The notes beneath the pieces were generated by a model, which was given only the letters and a program-made list of their open reading frames with translations, had not been told where the DNA came from and searched no databases. Of a stretch of 64,000 nucleotides of DNA, positions 1 to 10,000 are shown piece after piece (the first letter of the stretch is position 1; each line of letters starts with the position of its first letter). Both the position numbers and the translations under genes were made by a program. The DNA comes from Colius striatus (Eukaryota > Chordata > Aves > Coliiformes > Coliidae): positions 57,003,367-57,067,366 of the forward strand of contig NC_084760.1 in assembly GCF_028858725.1 (NCBI RefSeq), written 5' to 3'.

Positions 1-580
1 ATTCTCTGTTCTTCCTTCAGGCTGTCAATCCTGCCTTGGTATCAATTTACCCAGAAATCATCTTAACCTTTTAGTTGCAATCATGTCAGAGAAAAAAAAT
101 CAAGAAAGGCTTTTCTCTCGATTTTCAGTTACAATAACTCAATAAAAAAAAATACACAGCGTCATTTTCCATAGACCGTGAATGCAGATTGTCTTTCCTT
201 ACTGTCTGTAGAGCTTCCTAGTAGGAGAAAGTAACTTAAAAGTAATATAACGGTTATCCTTAAGAGGCTGCTTACCAGATGAAGGAACTGGGATGCAAAC
301 GTGTGTTTAAGAAGGAGAGAGTAAAGAACTAAAAAACAGCTTTATGACTAAAAGTTTTGATGCCTTCCGTGTCCACTGAAGAAATTCAGGACAATCTCGG
401 GCCCTCGTGAAGAGAGCTGGACAAAACTTCAGCTCCTTCAGGAAGCCACGCTCATTTCTCAAATGTTCCTTAAAACTCCTATTTAATCCTAAACATCTCA
501 CAGCTACGGACAAGGCGCAATTCTGAAATCTCGGGGAAATGGCAGAATCATTTTTGGAGACGGGACGGGACAGGACGGGA
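1..580. other. AT-rich 5' flank of HEY2, no gene seen
   Basis: Ordinary AT-rich flanking DNA. The only long open frame here (minus strand, about 307-645) has no recognisable domain and runs into the GC-rich patch that follows, so I do not call it a gene. The upstream neighbour of HEY2 (HDDC2 in mammals, from general knowledge) is not in the window. Confidence 0.6.
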
Positions 581-1430
581 TGAGGGGGGAGCAGACAAGC
601 GTTGCTTTTCGACGGGAGCCGGCTCGGGGAGCCGGCTCGATACATGTAGTGAGAAGTGTTCCGCTTGCCTTATTTCGCAAGCCAATTCTCGAAACGGCTG
701 CACCGCTCAGTCACTCACGGCGGGCACCGGCCCCACCGCGCCGCCTGCCCGGGGCCGGCCCCGAGTGACCCACAGGGCCACGTCCCGTCGCCGCCGCCCG
801 GCCCTGGACCCATACCGAGCTTTTATTTGCACCACGTTTTTCAAGAGTGATAAAAAACAAACCACCCCGAAACCAATGGAGGGAAGGAGAGGTAGCTGCC
901 GCTCCCCGTTGCCCCGGTCGGCCGCGGCGGCGAGACAGTCTCCCGTCCCCGGAGCCGCTGTTCGAAGCACGCCGGGAGTGAAGGGTTCGGCCAGGATCTC
1001 CCTGCCTGGGGCTGCCCGGGGGCTTCTAGGCAGGGAGCGCCGGCGGAAGATCCGGCTTCTTCTCTTTGGAGGGAAAAGTACTGGGGAGAGGAGAAAGATG
1101 CGTTTCTCTGGGCTTCAGATGCATGTCTGCCGGCGCAGCTTGCTGCTAGCAGAGAGGGTGTTCTCACTGTGACAAATGCTCCGGGGAGCCAGGCTGTACG
1201 GGGCCACGGGAGAAAGAATCACACGTGTCACAGGATTAGGTCCTAAGCAAAAGCGAGAGGCTTGGCCCCGCGACGGCAGCTGCCCGAGTGCGGAGGAGCC
1301 GCTGCTGGCTCTGCCCGGCCCGTGGCCGTGGAGCCGCCACGGAGCCTCCGCTCACCGTAGCGCACCTGCAACGGCGGGCGAGCCCGGGACCTGGCGGGGT
1401 GCAAGGGCCTGCCCTCGGGAGAACCCCTAA
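580..1430. promoter_or_regulatory. CpG-rich patch 2.5-3.3 kb upstream of HEY2
   Basis: This stretch is much richer in CpG than its surroundings, with many GC-rich tracts between about 700 and 1420. It begins with two copies of a perfect 10-bp palindrome at 616-625 and 629-638, and holds a CACGTG E-box at 1222-1227. It is too far from the HEY2 start to be the core promoter, but its composition suggests an unmethylated regulatory element, an alternative first exon, or the promoter of an upstream non-coding transcript. Open frames on both strands here look like composition artefacts. No splice-supported exon can be proposed. Confidence 0.5.
616..638. repeat. Twin perfect palindromes GAGCCGGCTC
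   Basis: GAGCCGGCTC is its own reverse complement. It occurs at 616-625 and again at 629-638, separated by GGG, giving a 13-bp period. A third small palindrome (ACATGT) follows at about 643-648. Twin symmetric sites can bind dimeric factors in tandem, but I know no factor with exactly this site. Confidence 0.75.
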
Positions 1431-3184
1431 GTTCTCCCCCAAGGAACAGGTAGATCTAAATAAATAAACAAACAAACTAGGCAAAATGAAAACAGAGCTA
1501 ACGTTAGGAGCTTTCCGGAGGAGGGAATTCAGCAAGGCTGCCAGGAGGATTTAGTAGCCGGATTCACAACAAACAACTGAGACAAGCTCAACTCGGAGAG
1601 GTAAACATAGGATAGCTCAGGTTTCCGTAGGAGAAAAGCACGGGAGACTCGTGTCCCGTGGGGGGGATACAAATTTTTAAAAATGGTAAGGCAGCAAGAA
1701 CTAGTTTGCAGAGCGAGCAGAAATTACGAACCCGGTGGCACCGACGCTTGACATGAAAGATCTCTGCGCAAAACCCCGAGACAGCTCGGAAACGCAGCAA
1801 TATCCCCGAATGATGAAAAAACATTTTAGCGGACTTTCAAACACCCACCCGCAAGCCTGTTGCCCCTTTTCGGAAGCGTTTGCAGGCGCATCCAGAGCAG
1901 CCGCAGCCTAGGCAAGGTAACAAGAACTTTTACTCAGACCTACCCCATCTCACCCTTCTCCGCAAGGCGATTTCTGCGGCGGGGCAACCGCTTCCGGCCG
2001 CTCCCTGGGCACCCCGACCCGACGGTCCCGGGCGGCGGCGGGAGCGGGCCCGGTCCTCACAGGTTCCCCCGTCTCCTTACAGCCCAGACAACCAAAGGCA
2101 ATTTTTGCTTTTTTTTTTTTTTCTTTCTATTTATTGTTTTCTAATCTAGAAAACTCTATGACGAGCAGTAAAACGGCTGAGTCTGCTCCCAGATTTCTAA
2201 AGCGCTTGTGCTTCAAATTGCAGTCGGGCGCCACAGGCTGCTCCCGCTATTCCATTTATCTATATACGTCTTGTCGTTGGTTTGTTTTTTTGTCGGGGGT
2301 TTTGTTTGTTTGGTTGGTTTTGGCGGGTTTTTTGTCAGATGTCATCAAAAAGACAACTGTGGGGAATGTGTCCCAGGATCCCGGGAGCTGTCCTTGCCTT
2401 TCCCACAGGCGCTCGCCTCTGTCGTGTCAGAGCAGCCGCGGAGCTTTTAGTACCTCCGCAAACATGGGCATGAAAAGGATGTCCCGGCAGAGCAATGAGG
2501 CATGAAATCCCGCTGTTCCTTTACATAGTGGCAGCATCCACATGAAAGAGCAAACACCCGACGTGTCACCAAATATAATTGCATCGACGGAGGGTATTCA
2601 CAGGGAAAAAAAAAAAAAACCACCCAAACCAAAAAACACAGAACAACCTGGCTCCGGTTTCTCTTTTCGCCAAGGTTCTTTTCCCACACGTACACACGGA
2701 AAGGAACCCAAGTACCTTCATCAGGATTTAATCGAGTGGGAAACACAGTCATTGACACCATCGGCTGACAAATAGAAGGCAGCCGGGGCAAACTCCGCCC
2801 GCGCAAAGAAGCGGAGCCTCACCGGGAAAGTGTCCGCTTCCCCCTCCCGGGCCAGGCGTTTGTGCTCCCTGTGTCCCCCGGGGAGACTGGATAACACTCG
2901 GCCGGTGCGGGAGAAAAGTGTCCCCAGGAATGTACTAGAGGGGACAGGAATGGATACAAGCAGAGGAGGAGGACAGTCATTGAAGGCGAAAGACTAAATT
3001 TCTGCTGAGAACGTACTACTCCGAATGTATTTTGTCAGGAATCCGGAATTAGAAAACATAAGACAAACAAACGGGGCGGGGGGAGGGGAAGGGAATCCCA
3101 AACAAAAGCAAAATAAAACACGTCTGCTACAGAATCCTCCGGTAATCGAGCTGCTGAACTTCCTCCAAGTCCTTTCCAGCAAGG
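1431..3184. other. HEY2 upstream region, mixed composition, no gene seen
   Basis: This stretch alternates AT-rich and GC-rich DNA. It contains a short CpG-rich block (about 1965-2080), a strongly G/T-rich run (about 2279-2335), and RBPJ-like motifs at 2680-2688 (minus strand, perfect core) and 2736-2743 (plus strand, weaker first base). I recognise no coding region. The open frames have no domain and no splice support. Confidence 0.55.
2680..2688 (-). promoter_or_regulatory. Candidate distal RBPJ (CSL) site
   Basis: The plus strand reads TTTCCCACA, whose complement TGTGGGAAA matches the RBPJ consensus (C/T)GTGGGAA(A/C). It lies about 1.24 kb before the HEY2 start codon. A weaker match on the other strand (GTGGGAAA preceded by A) follows at 2736-2743. 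The pair diverges, so it is not the head-to-head arrangement of a paired Su(H) site. Function is inferred only from the motif and the target gene. Confidence 0.45.
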
Positions 3185-3742
3185 ATTATCGCTGCGCTTG
3201 GCTCCCGTCCCTGTGAGTGCCCACCGCGCCTCGGCGCGCCAGTGGATGCCCCGCAGGCAGGGGCGGACGGGGCCGCTCGCCCGCCCGCGACGGGATTCTG
3301 ATCTTTCCCGGGATTTACACAGCCCTCAGACCCGCTACGAGACACGGCACGACTTCGGCAGCCAGGGCTGCCGCCATCCCCGCGGGCTTTGCAGGACAGG
3401 GTGCGGGACTGATCCACCTCGGAGGCTTATAGGCCAGGTCAGACAGCAAGGTCCCCCCAAACGCCAGGTTGGACAGTGGGGTTGCCCCGTGACTATCCCC
3501 CTTCCCCTTCCTCCGGCGGCACGGGAGGGCAGGAAATGCCGCTTCTTCCCGCTGGAGGGTGACCCCCGAGGACGCCCCGGACCACCCCCTCGCCTCGGCT
3601 CCATGCCGGGGGCATCTGCCCTGCTCCACTTCCCGCCTGCCGCGGCCCGAGGGCGGCCGGGAAGCCGCGGGGCGCCCGCCAGCTCCTCCGTGCCGCTCCG
3701 CGCCCCTGCGGTGGGCGGCCACCCCCCCCCGTCACCCCCGGC

Positions 3743-3766
3743 GGGGCGGGCCTTGCCGGGGGCGGG
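3743..3766 (+). promoter_or_regulatory. Two GC boxes (Sp1-type)
   Basis: GGGGCGGG at 3743-3750 and GGGGGCGGG at 3758-3766 lie 27-50 bp upstream of the RBPJ motif. This is the usual arrangement of a CpG-island core promoter. A run of nine C residues (3722-3730) sits just before them. Confidence 0.6.
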
Positions 3767-3792
3767 CCGTCGGGCGTGAGACTGAGCCGCGG

Positions 3793-3801
3793 CGTGGGAA
3801 A
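3793..3801 (+). promoter_or_regulatory. RBPJ (CSL) site in HEY2 promoter
   Basis: CGTGGGAAA is a perfect match to the RBPJ/CSL consensus, 131 bp upstream of the HEY2 ATG and just downstream of two GC boxes. HEY genes are established direct targets of the Notch intracellular domain-RBPJ complex, so this is the most likely direct Notch input in the window. The assignment rests on motif, position and gene identity. Occupancy is inferred. Confidence 0.7.
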
Positions 3802-3931
3802 GAGCTTCATAGAGGCTTTGCTCTGCTGGCGGTGCGGAGCCGAGCTGTGCTGGTCCACCCCCTCCCGCACTCGGATTTATTTATCTCAGCCCCCACCCCG
3901 GCTATAAGCTGCGCCGCGTCCTGAGACCGCA

Positions 3932-4014
3932 ATGAAGCGACCTTGCGAGGAAACTACCTCAGACAGCGACATGGATGAGACGATAGACGTGGGGAGTGAG
4001 AACAACTACTCGGG
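3932..4014 (+). CDS. HEY2: HEY2 exon 1 (coding part)
   Basis: It encodes residues 1-27 plus two bases of codon 28, a Ser/Glu/Asp-rich N-terminus beginning [10 protein letters not shown]. The donor is GG|GTAAGT, a perfect consensus. The start context has G at -3 and A at +4, which is adequate. Confidence 0.97.
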
Positions 4015-7000
4015 GTAAGTGGGGCACACACACACCCCGTACACATCCCGGGGCTCTCGCGATGCGGAGACCTGGCCGCCCCGGGGGTTCGGGGGGGGTG
4101 GGGGGGCGGTAGGATGGTGATAAGTGGTGGTGATGGGCCCCTGAGTGCGAAGTGGGATGAGGTTTTGTCCTCTCTCTAGGTCACCTAGCTTCTTGATAGC
4201 CCCCAAGAATTTGCCCCGCGGTCTAGCTGCTCGAGCCTCAAAATGATGCCGAGCGCTCAAGTAGTTTGTGAGCCACCGTCCTGCGGTTCATTAGCTCTAC
4301 TTAATTTGCCATTTTCAATCAGATCATTTCCAAAATAGCTCCTGAGTAGGCCGAACAACCTCTGGGAATCGGCGCCAGTGGGAAATGAGCTGTGAAAAGT
4401 AAGCAGGGATTCGCAGTAGCTCAACGGCAACTTCAGCAGAGCCGGGGTGCAAGCCGAGGGTGAGCTGTGGTGGCTGAAAGGAGGGCCGGCCCAGGGCCCC
4501 CGGGGGGCCAGCGCTGGGCTTCGAAGCTGGTCATGTCCATTTAAGAAGTACATGCACAGGGGCCCTTTCTTGTCCACATCAGTGGCTAAATGAGTATTAA
4601 AAGTTACTGGGATTTTTTTTCACTTTCTTATAGTGAAATAAAAGCCTTTCTGTTTTCGTGGGTAGACTTGAAAGTGGGTTTTGAATTCAGCTCCTGCTGC
4701 AGGACAACATGACAGACCTGGACTGGGTGACTGGTTTTGTGCTGGAGCGTCTTTTGATGCATGTGGCAACGGGCAGGAATGTCAAAACCTAGCAGGCAGA
4801 CAGAGGTTGTGGGATCAGATACACTGCTGTCAATATACAGAGACGGTTCACATGGTTTTGAACTCAGTTCTGAATTTGGTAATCAAGACTGTATATGCAA
4901 CGAAAACTAAATCCACTGTGCTGGACAGTGAACTAGCTGCAGAAAGAGACTTTCATCCCAACAGAGCCTTCTGTCAATTCAAACTATGTGCTGGTGCAGT
5001 CAAAAATGAAATCCCTCTCTTTAAAAATACTGTATAGCGCAAAACATATTCTAAGCACTGAGAATGTCATGAAAGGGATGGTGCATACTGAATATGGTGA
5101 CCTAAGATGTCTCCCAAGAGCAGTGTCAAGTTATGCAACACCTGACATACTTTTTTATTGTTTCACAGGCAAAGTAATAGTTCTGTCATTCGATCAAATT
5201 CCCCAACAACAACGTCTCAGATTATGGCCAGAAAGAAAAGAAGAGGGGTACGTTGTGTTTCATTCTTTTCCCACATGAAAATTTGCATGTGTGCTGTGAT
5301 TTTGCCCTTCAACATTTTTATAAACTTAATGTGTCTTGTTTTTTTGGGAATAGATTATAGAAAAAAGGCGCCGTGATCGTATAAATAACAGTTTATCAGA
5401 GCTGAGGAGGCTTGTGCCAACTGCTTTTGAAAAACAAGTAAGCTTTTTTTTTTTTTTACCCTTCATTCTGTATCTCATCTGGCAAAGTTAGTTCTCTTGT
5501 AAAACTCGTTAAAATAATATTGTATGTGTCCTGATCTGGCACAAAGCAGGCATTTCAATAAATGCTTTGTTGTGGCAAAACTATTAGGAACATAATTCAT
5601 TATAAGGCTGAAAAACATTTCCATTCTTTGGCTTGTTTTTCCCTTAAGGGTAACTGTGTTCATGTTGCCTCTGTTCTTTCGATGAATTCCAGTAGTGGTT
5701 TTGTTAAAAATGCGCTTTACTCCATATTTTAAAAAAACAAAACAAAACTCAACAAAACTCCCCTAAACCTGTATGTCAATTAGCCTTCTGTCTAAATATT
5801 TACATGTAATGTCCTTCACTCCTTCTTTAAGAAAACTTTAATCTGTAATTTCAGTTGCAAACTAATCAGTCCAGTTTCCTGAAAACGGAACAGTCTGGAT
5901 TATACACATTTTAAAATTACTCTTTAGAACCAGCTCATGAGGAGGGGCAACAGGCCCATGTCACATGAGCTAGTGAAGTCAGTGATATGTTCAAAGACTT
6001 CAGGTGAGGAAGTACTCATCAGGAAGGCTGGAAGGATTCATCTAACTGGTTCAGCTCCTTGGTCATGAAATTACAGACCAAAAGCTTAGAATACAATCTA
6101 TCCTGTAAAACATGGGCATTTTGTTTATACCACTCAGAGTATTTATTTACTTCCCCATAGCTTGATTTTTGGTTTTTGGGGCTTGCTCCTGTTTTGCTGG
6201 ATGGATCTGAAGACCTACTGACACGTGCAATTGACTCTATCTCAAATAGAAAGGAACCAACTGGAAATAAAGAGTCTGACTTCCTTATACTAGTACAAAA
6301 AGCCCCAGAAATTAAAATTTGTGAGCAGGATTTTGAGGTGCTGAATGTCCATGGTAACTGCATGGCAGGCACCGTACTCTGTTAGGTCTGTTACATTCCT
6401 GACCTGAACAAAAGCTGGCTAAAAAGAAATTTTAATTATTCTAATCATGGTGAGAGCATCCCTTGTGTCACCTGCAACATGGTTTTAATAACTAGTAGCT
6501 GTAACTGTGCTTTTGTGTAGGTTCTAGTAAAGCAGAGTGACAGAGGTATTTTCAGCTAGATAAACAGGGGCAAGAGACAACAGTTGTTTGTCCCATTTTA
6601 TTGTTTACTTCTCGAAAACCACAAACATTATAAAACAAGTCCTACAGAGCCTTTGGAAATTACCCAGCGCCATGCAGTTTTTAGCTATTAGTCACTCTCA
6701 CTGAGACAGCTTGTACCATGTCTATGGAAAAGATGAAGTCTGAGAAAACCAGAGGATATAGTCGCACGTAAAAGGGCGAATTCTGACCTCAACCTTTGCA
6801 TGAAGAAAGCACCAAAAGCAATAAGGGGATTAAAAAAAATACTTTGGGGTAAAAACGAACGTGCACTGTGTTTTGTGCAGAAAGCCCCACCATTTTTCTG
6901 CAATATGCCAAGAACAAAGTCATCAGTCCTTTTCCAGCTCCTTGACATTCAGCTCACTGAAGTTTCTAAGTTGGAGGTTTAGTTTCGCTTCCGCCTCCCT

Positions 7001-10000
7001 CCCTCCCTCCCCAAATCACAGCTCTGCTCTCCTGAGTCCCTTGCAGGATTAGTGCTGGCGAATCAGGGCTTCGAGGAGGGTGTTAAGCCATACCTAACTT
7101 GCATGTGTGCCAACTGAGCAAAGCTGTCCCACGGCAGTGAGGCAGCCTGGATGATAACTAAGAGAAAAAACAATGTTTTGCAGGATGCGGTCTGCCGGTG
7201 GCTGCAGCTTGTGCAGCTCTGGTTTTAACTGATGCCAAGGGATGATCTCTTGCACTGGAATAACTTTTGTGTGGTAAATTCAGTCATCTGAGCATGCTCC
7301 AGATATTGAAGGGAATGCTACGATGCAAAATAATTTTATTTATAGATTAGTATATTAATGCTACCTTTTGTGTTGTATTTTATACTTTTCCAGCATCTGC
7401 TGTAGATCTGTGAGCCGCTCTCATCACTAACAAGAAAATACTTTTATGGGCAGAGGAGATAAACTTTTTCACAGTATTAATTTCCATGTCCCTGCAAATC
7501 AGATCTCTCACAAACTTAAGATACTGTAAACTCCACGGTTGTTTTTTTCAGTTGAGAATGAGAATAGAATATTCAGCAGCCAAATGACATGTCGAAAATA
7601 AGAGGCAAGTAAGAAAGAGGGATACAGCTGGGTATGTGTTCACAGGGACACCTACTGGTAAAACCAGAAGGAAAAGGTTGCAGCAAGGTTTTCATCGATA
7701 GCTGTGCTGGCCTGTCCTGCTAGCTCTCCATTGCTGTTTGCTGTTAAAAAGAAGGTCCAGAAAGTTACATATTTCTCTCATTTCAAGAAGGTGTCGTCTC
7801 TACACTATCTTCAAGGCCAGGGCTATGCTCAGCTATAGCCTTAATAAAGCAAAATTGCAGTGCTGATGATGCTTGTATCACCAGAGTGGAGACATTAGCC
7901 CTTAGACAAAGTCTGGGAGGCAGATGCTGAAGAAAGAATTACCCTGGGAATGTCTTAAAGATAGGGGAAATTGAAAACATAAGGCTGAACTCAGTGGAAA
8001 GTATATCAAATTAAAGTTTCTAGTACTTGTAAGCCTGTATTTATACGAGTCTCTTATCTCAAAGGGATCTGCCAAATTAGAAAAAGCAGAAATACTGCAA
8101 ATGACAGTGGATCATCTGAAGATGCTGCAGGCGACAGGAGGTAAAGGTAAGAAGCTGATGGTTTCTTTTCTAATATTTGGGGAAATCTCAGAAAAAAAAA
8201 ATATTTTTCGAGGAGCTGTGATAGGCGTTTCCAGATTAAAGGAGTGGAAATCAATGCTAATGGCAGGATTGAACTCGTGGGAAAGAACTACAGGGACAAA
8301 AGAAGCACTTGACCCTGGGCTTGTGTTTGCTTTCATAACACTGTGGGAGTAAAGGCTTCATTCACAGGCAGCCCAGTCAGAGATTTGTTTGGGGTTTCCA
8401 AAGAGCACTGAAATCTGCACAGGGAGACAAAACAAATACACAAACACCAAACATAAACAGGAGGTTTGTGGCAACAATTGTGTAGCACAGAACCAATACT
8501 AAACCTCATTATCCAGTAGCTATACCGAAGGAAGTGGATGCAGAGGAACTTTCATTATTGTTTATGTATTTTCTTTGTTCTGGAAAGACTTTTAAATGCC
8601 AGGTTAGAGCTGTCTTATTCACCAGGACAAAACCCAGTCTTGCTCTATGCAGCTTCATTTATCTGACAAAGCAAACAGGCAGGCGGCAGGCAGTGCTTTC
8701 TGCACTCCTGTTTATATGCTATATATGTGTGTCAGAGGTCTGGGAAGCTCCCTGGTCATGGGTGCTGGCAAGACAGGGACTGCACTGCCTGACCCATTAG
8801 ACCAGTTGGCTGCTGGGAGTCGAGCGTACCTCGCTTGTGCAAGCTGGCAGTCCCGAGGCTGGAGGCCAAATTATTTCAGCCACCCACGAGGTATTCTGTA
8901 TAGTCATGATTTTGGAACTTATTTGGAGTGAAAAATTTGCTGGCCTCCTGTAAGCACAGTCCCACATCCCATGCCGTCAGCTGTGGTTATGGTTGAAATT
9001 AGTGCGATGGAAACCAACTGATTTTTTTATTGACCTGTTCTGCGACATAGGTAAAGGCTAGAAAACAAGTAGCTGCTGCTCCCTGTCTTCCTTTTTTTGA
9101 TTAAACTAAAAATTTTTTAGTCCATGACTGAAGTGCTGCTCCTCTCTGTTCCTTATGGTGGTTACAGAATTCGGCTTATAATCAGCGCACGTTTAACAAC
9201 AAATGGTTGTAGGAAAGGCTGATATTCTGATACGTGTGAAAATTAACACCAAACAGACATATGTATTTTCTAGGTGTTAAGACACTTTTGCTAGGAGTCC
9301 ATTTAAGCTTAAAATTTCTGGGTAATTTGTTGTCTAAGAGGTGAACGGAATTTTATTGCCCTTCATGTAACGGACATGCCTCTTGATTCCTTGGAAAACG
9401 TGCAAAATTTAAAAACTAAGCTATTTTCTGACACCTAAAAGCGTCCTTTAAAACACTCTGTTTAGTTGGTAAGGCCACGCTTTTGAAAGTTACGAAATGC
9501 CAGAATTGATCGTGCTTGTGCAATTTGAACCGAGATGCTCGTGTGTGTGTGCGTTGACGGTGCTGTCTTGAATTGCGTAGTTGTGCGCTAGCTTTCTGCA
9601 AGCTCTGCCTCACTCCCCGTGTGGGGTGAACAACGTTCTGCTGCTGAGGGAAGCGGTGGTTGGTTGGCTTTGTCCTCCCCGCTGCTCAGCTATCCCAGCC
9701 TGACCCCCACCTTGTGCTTGGCATCGTTCCTCTGAAGAGCTGCAGCAGCTCCCACCCCTCTGATGTCCACAGCGACGGCAAGAGGGTCAGATGGTGAACT
9801 CCATTGGAGGTCTAATTTGACAGGAACCCTCCTTCCCCTGCCTCTCCACCCAAAAAAAAAGTATGTGGGGGATTATTTTATAAATGGGTCAGGTCAGGTT
9901 GCTCAGCTGATGGAGGAAGCGACAAAGTGCCTGGGAGGGGAGCTGCTGGGCAGAGAGAGAAGTCAGCAGAGCCCCAGCTTCAGTCGGAGATGGGAAGAGC

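Larger units (their letters stand above)
3185..4110. promoter_or_regulatory. HEY2: HEY2 promoter CpG island
   Basis: A dense CpG island spans the last 750 bp before the start codon, exon 1 and the first 100 bp of intron 1. Visible elements are GC boxes at 3743-3750 and 3758-3766 (Sp1-type), a perfect RBPJ site at 3793-3801, and TATA-like stretches at about 3808-3815 (CATAGAGG), 3875-3885 (TTATTTATCT) and 3902-3908 (CTATAAG). The transcription start cannot be fixed from sequence. A start near 3838 would put the CATAGAGG box about 30 bp upstream and leave a 5' UTR of about 95 nt with no upstream ATG. Islands of this kind are typical of developmental bHLH repressor genes. Confidence 0.85.

Noticed and set aside
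1222-1227. CACGTG E-box as a HEY2 autoregulatory site
   Set aside because: A six-base motif is expected by chance every few kilobases. It is 2.7 kb from the start codon with no supporting cluster, so it is mentioned only within the CpG-patch entry.
3198-3779. 193-codon plus-strand frame in the HEY2 promoter
   Set aside because: It ends before the known HEY2 start, is not in frame with it, and is Arg/Pro/Gly-rich CpG-island translation.
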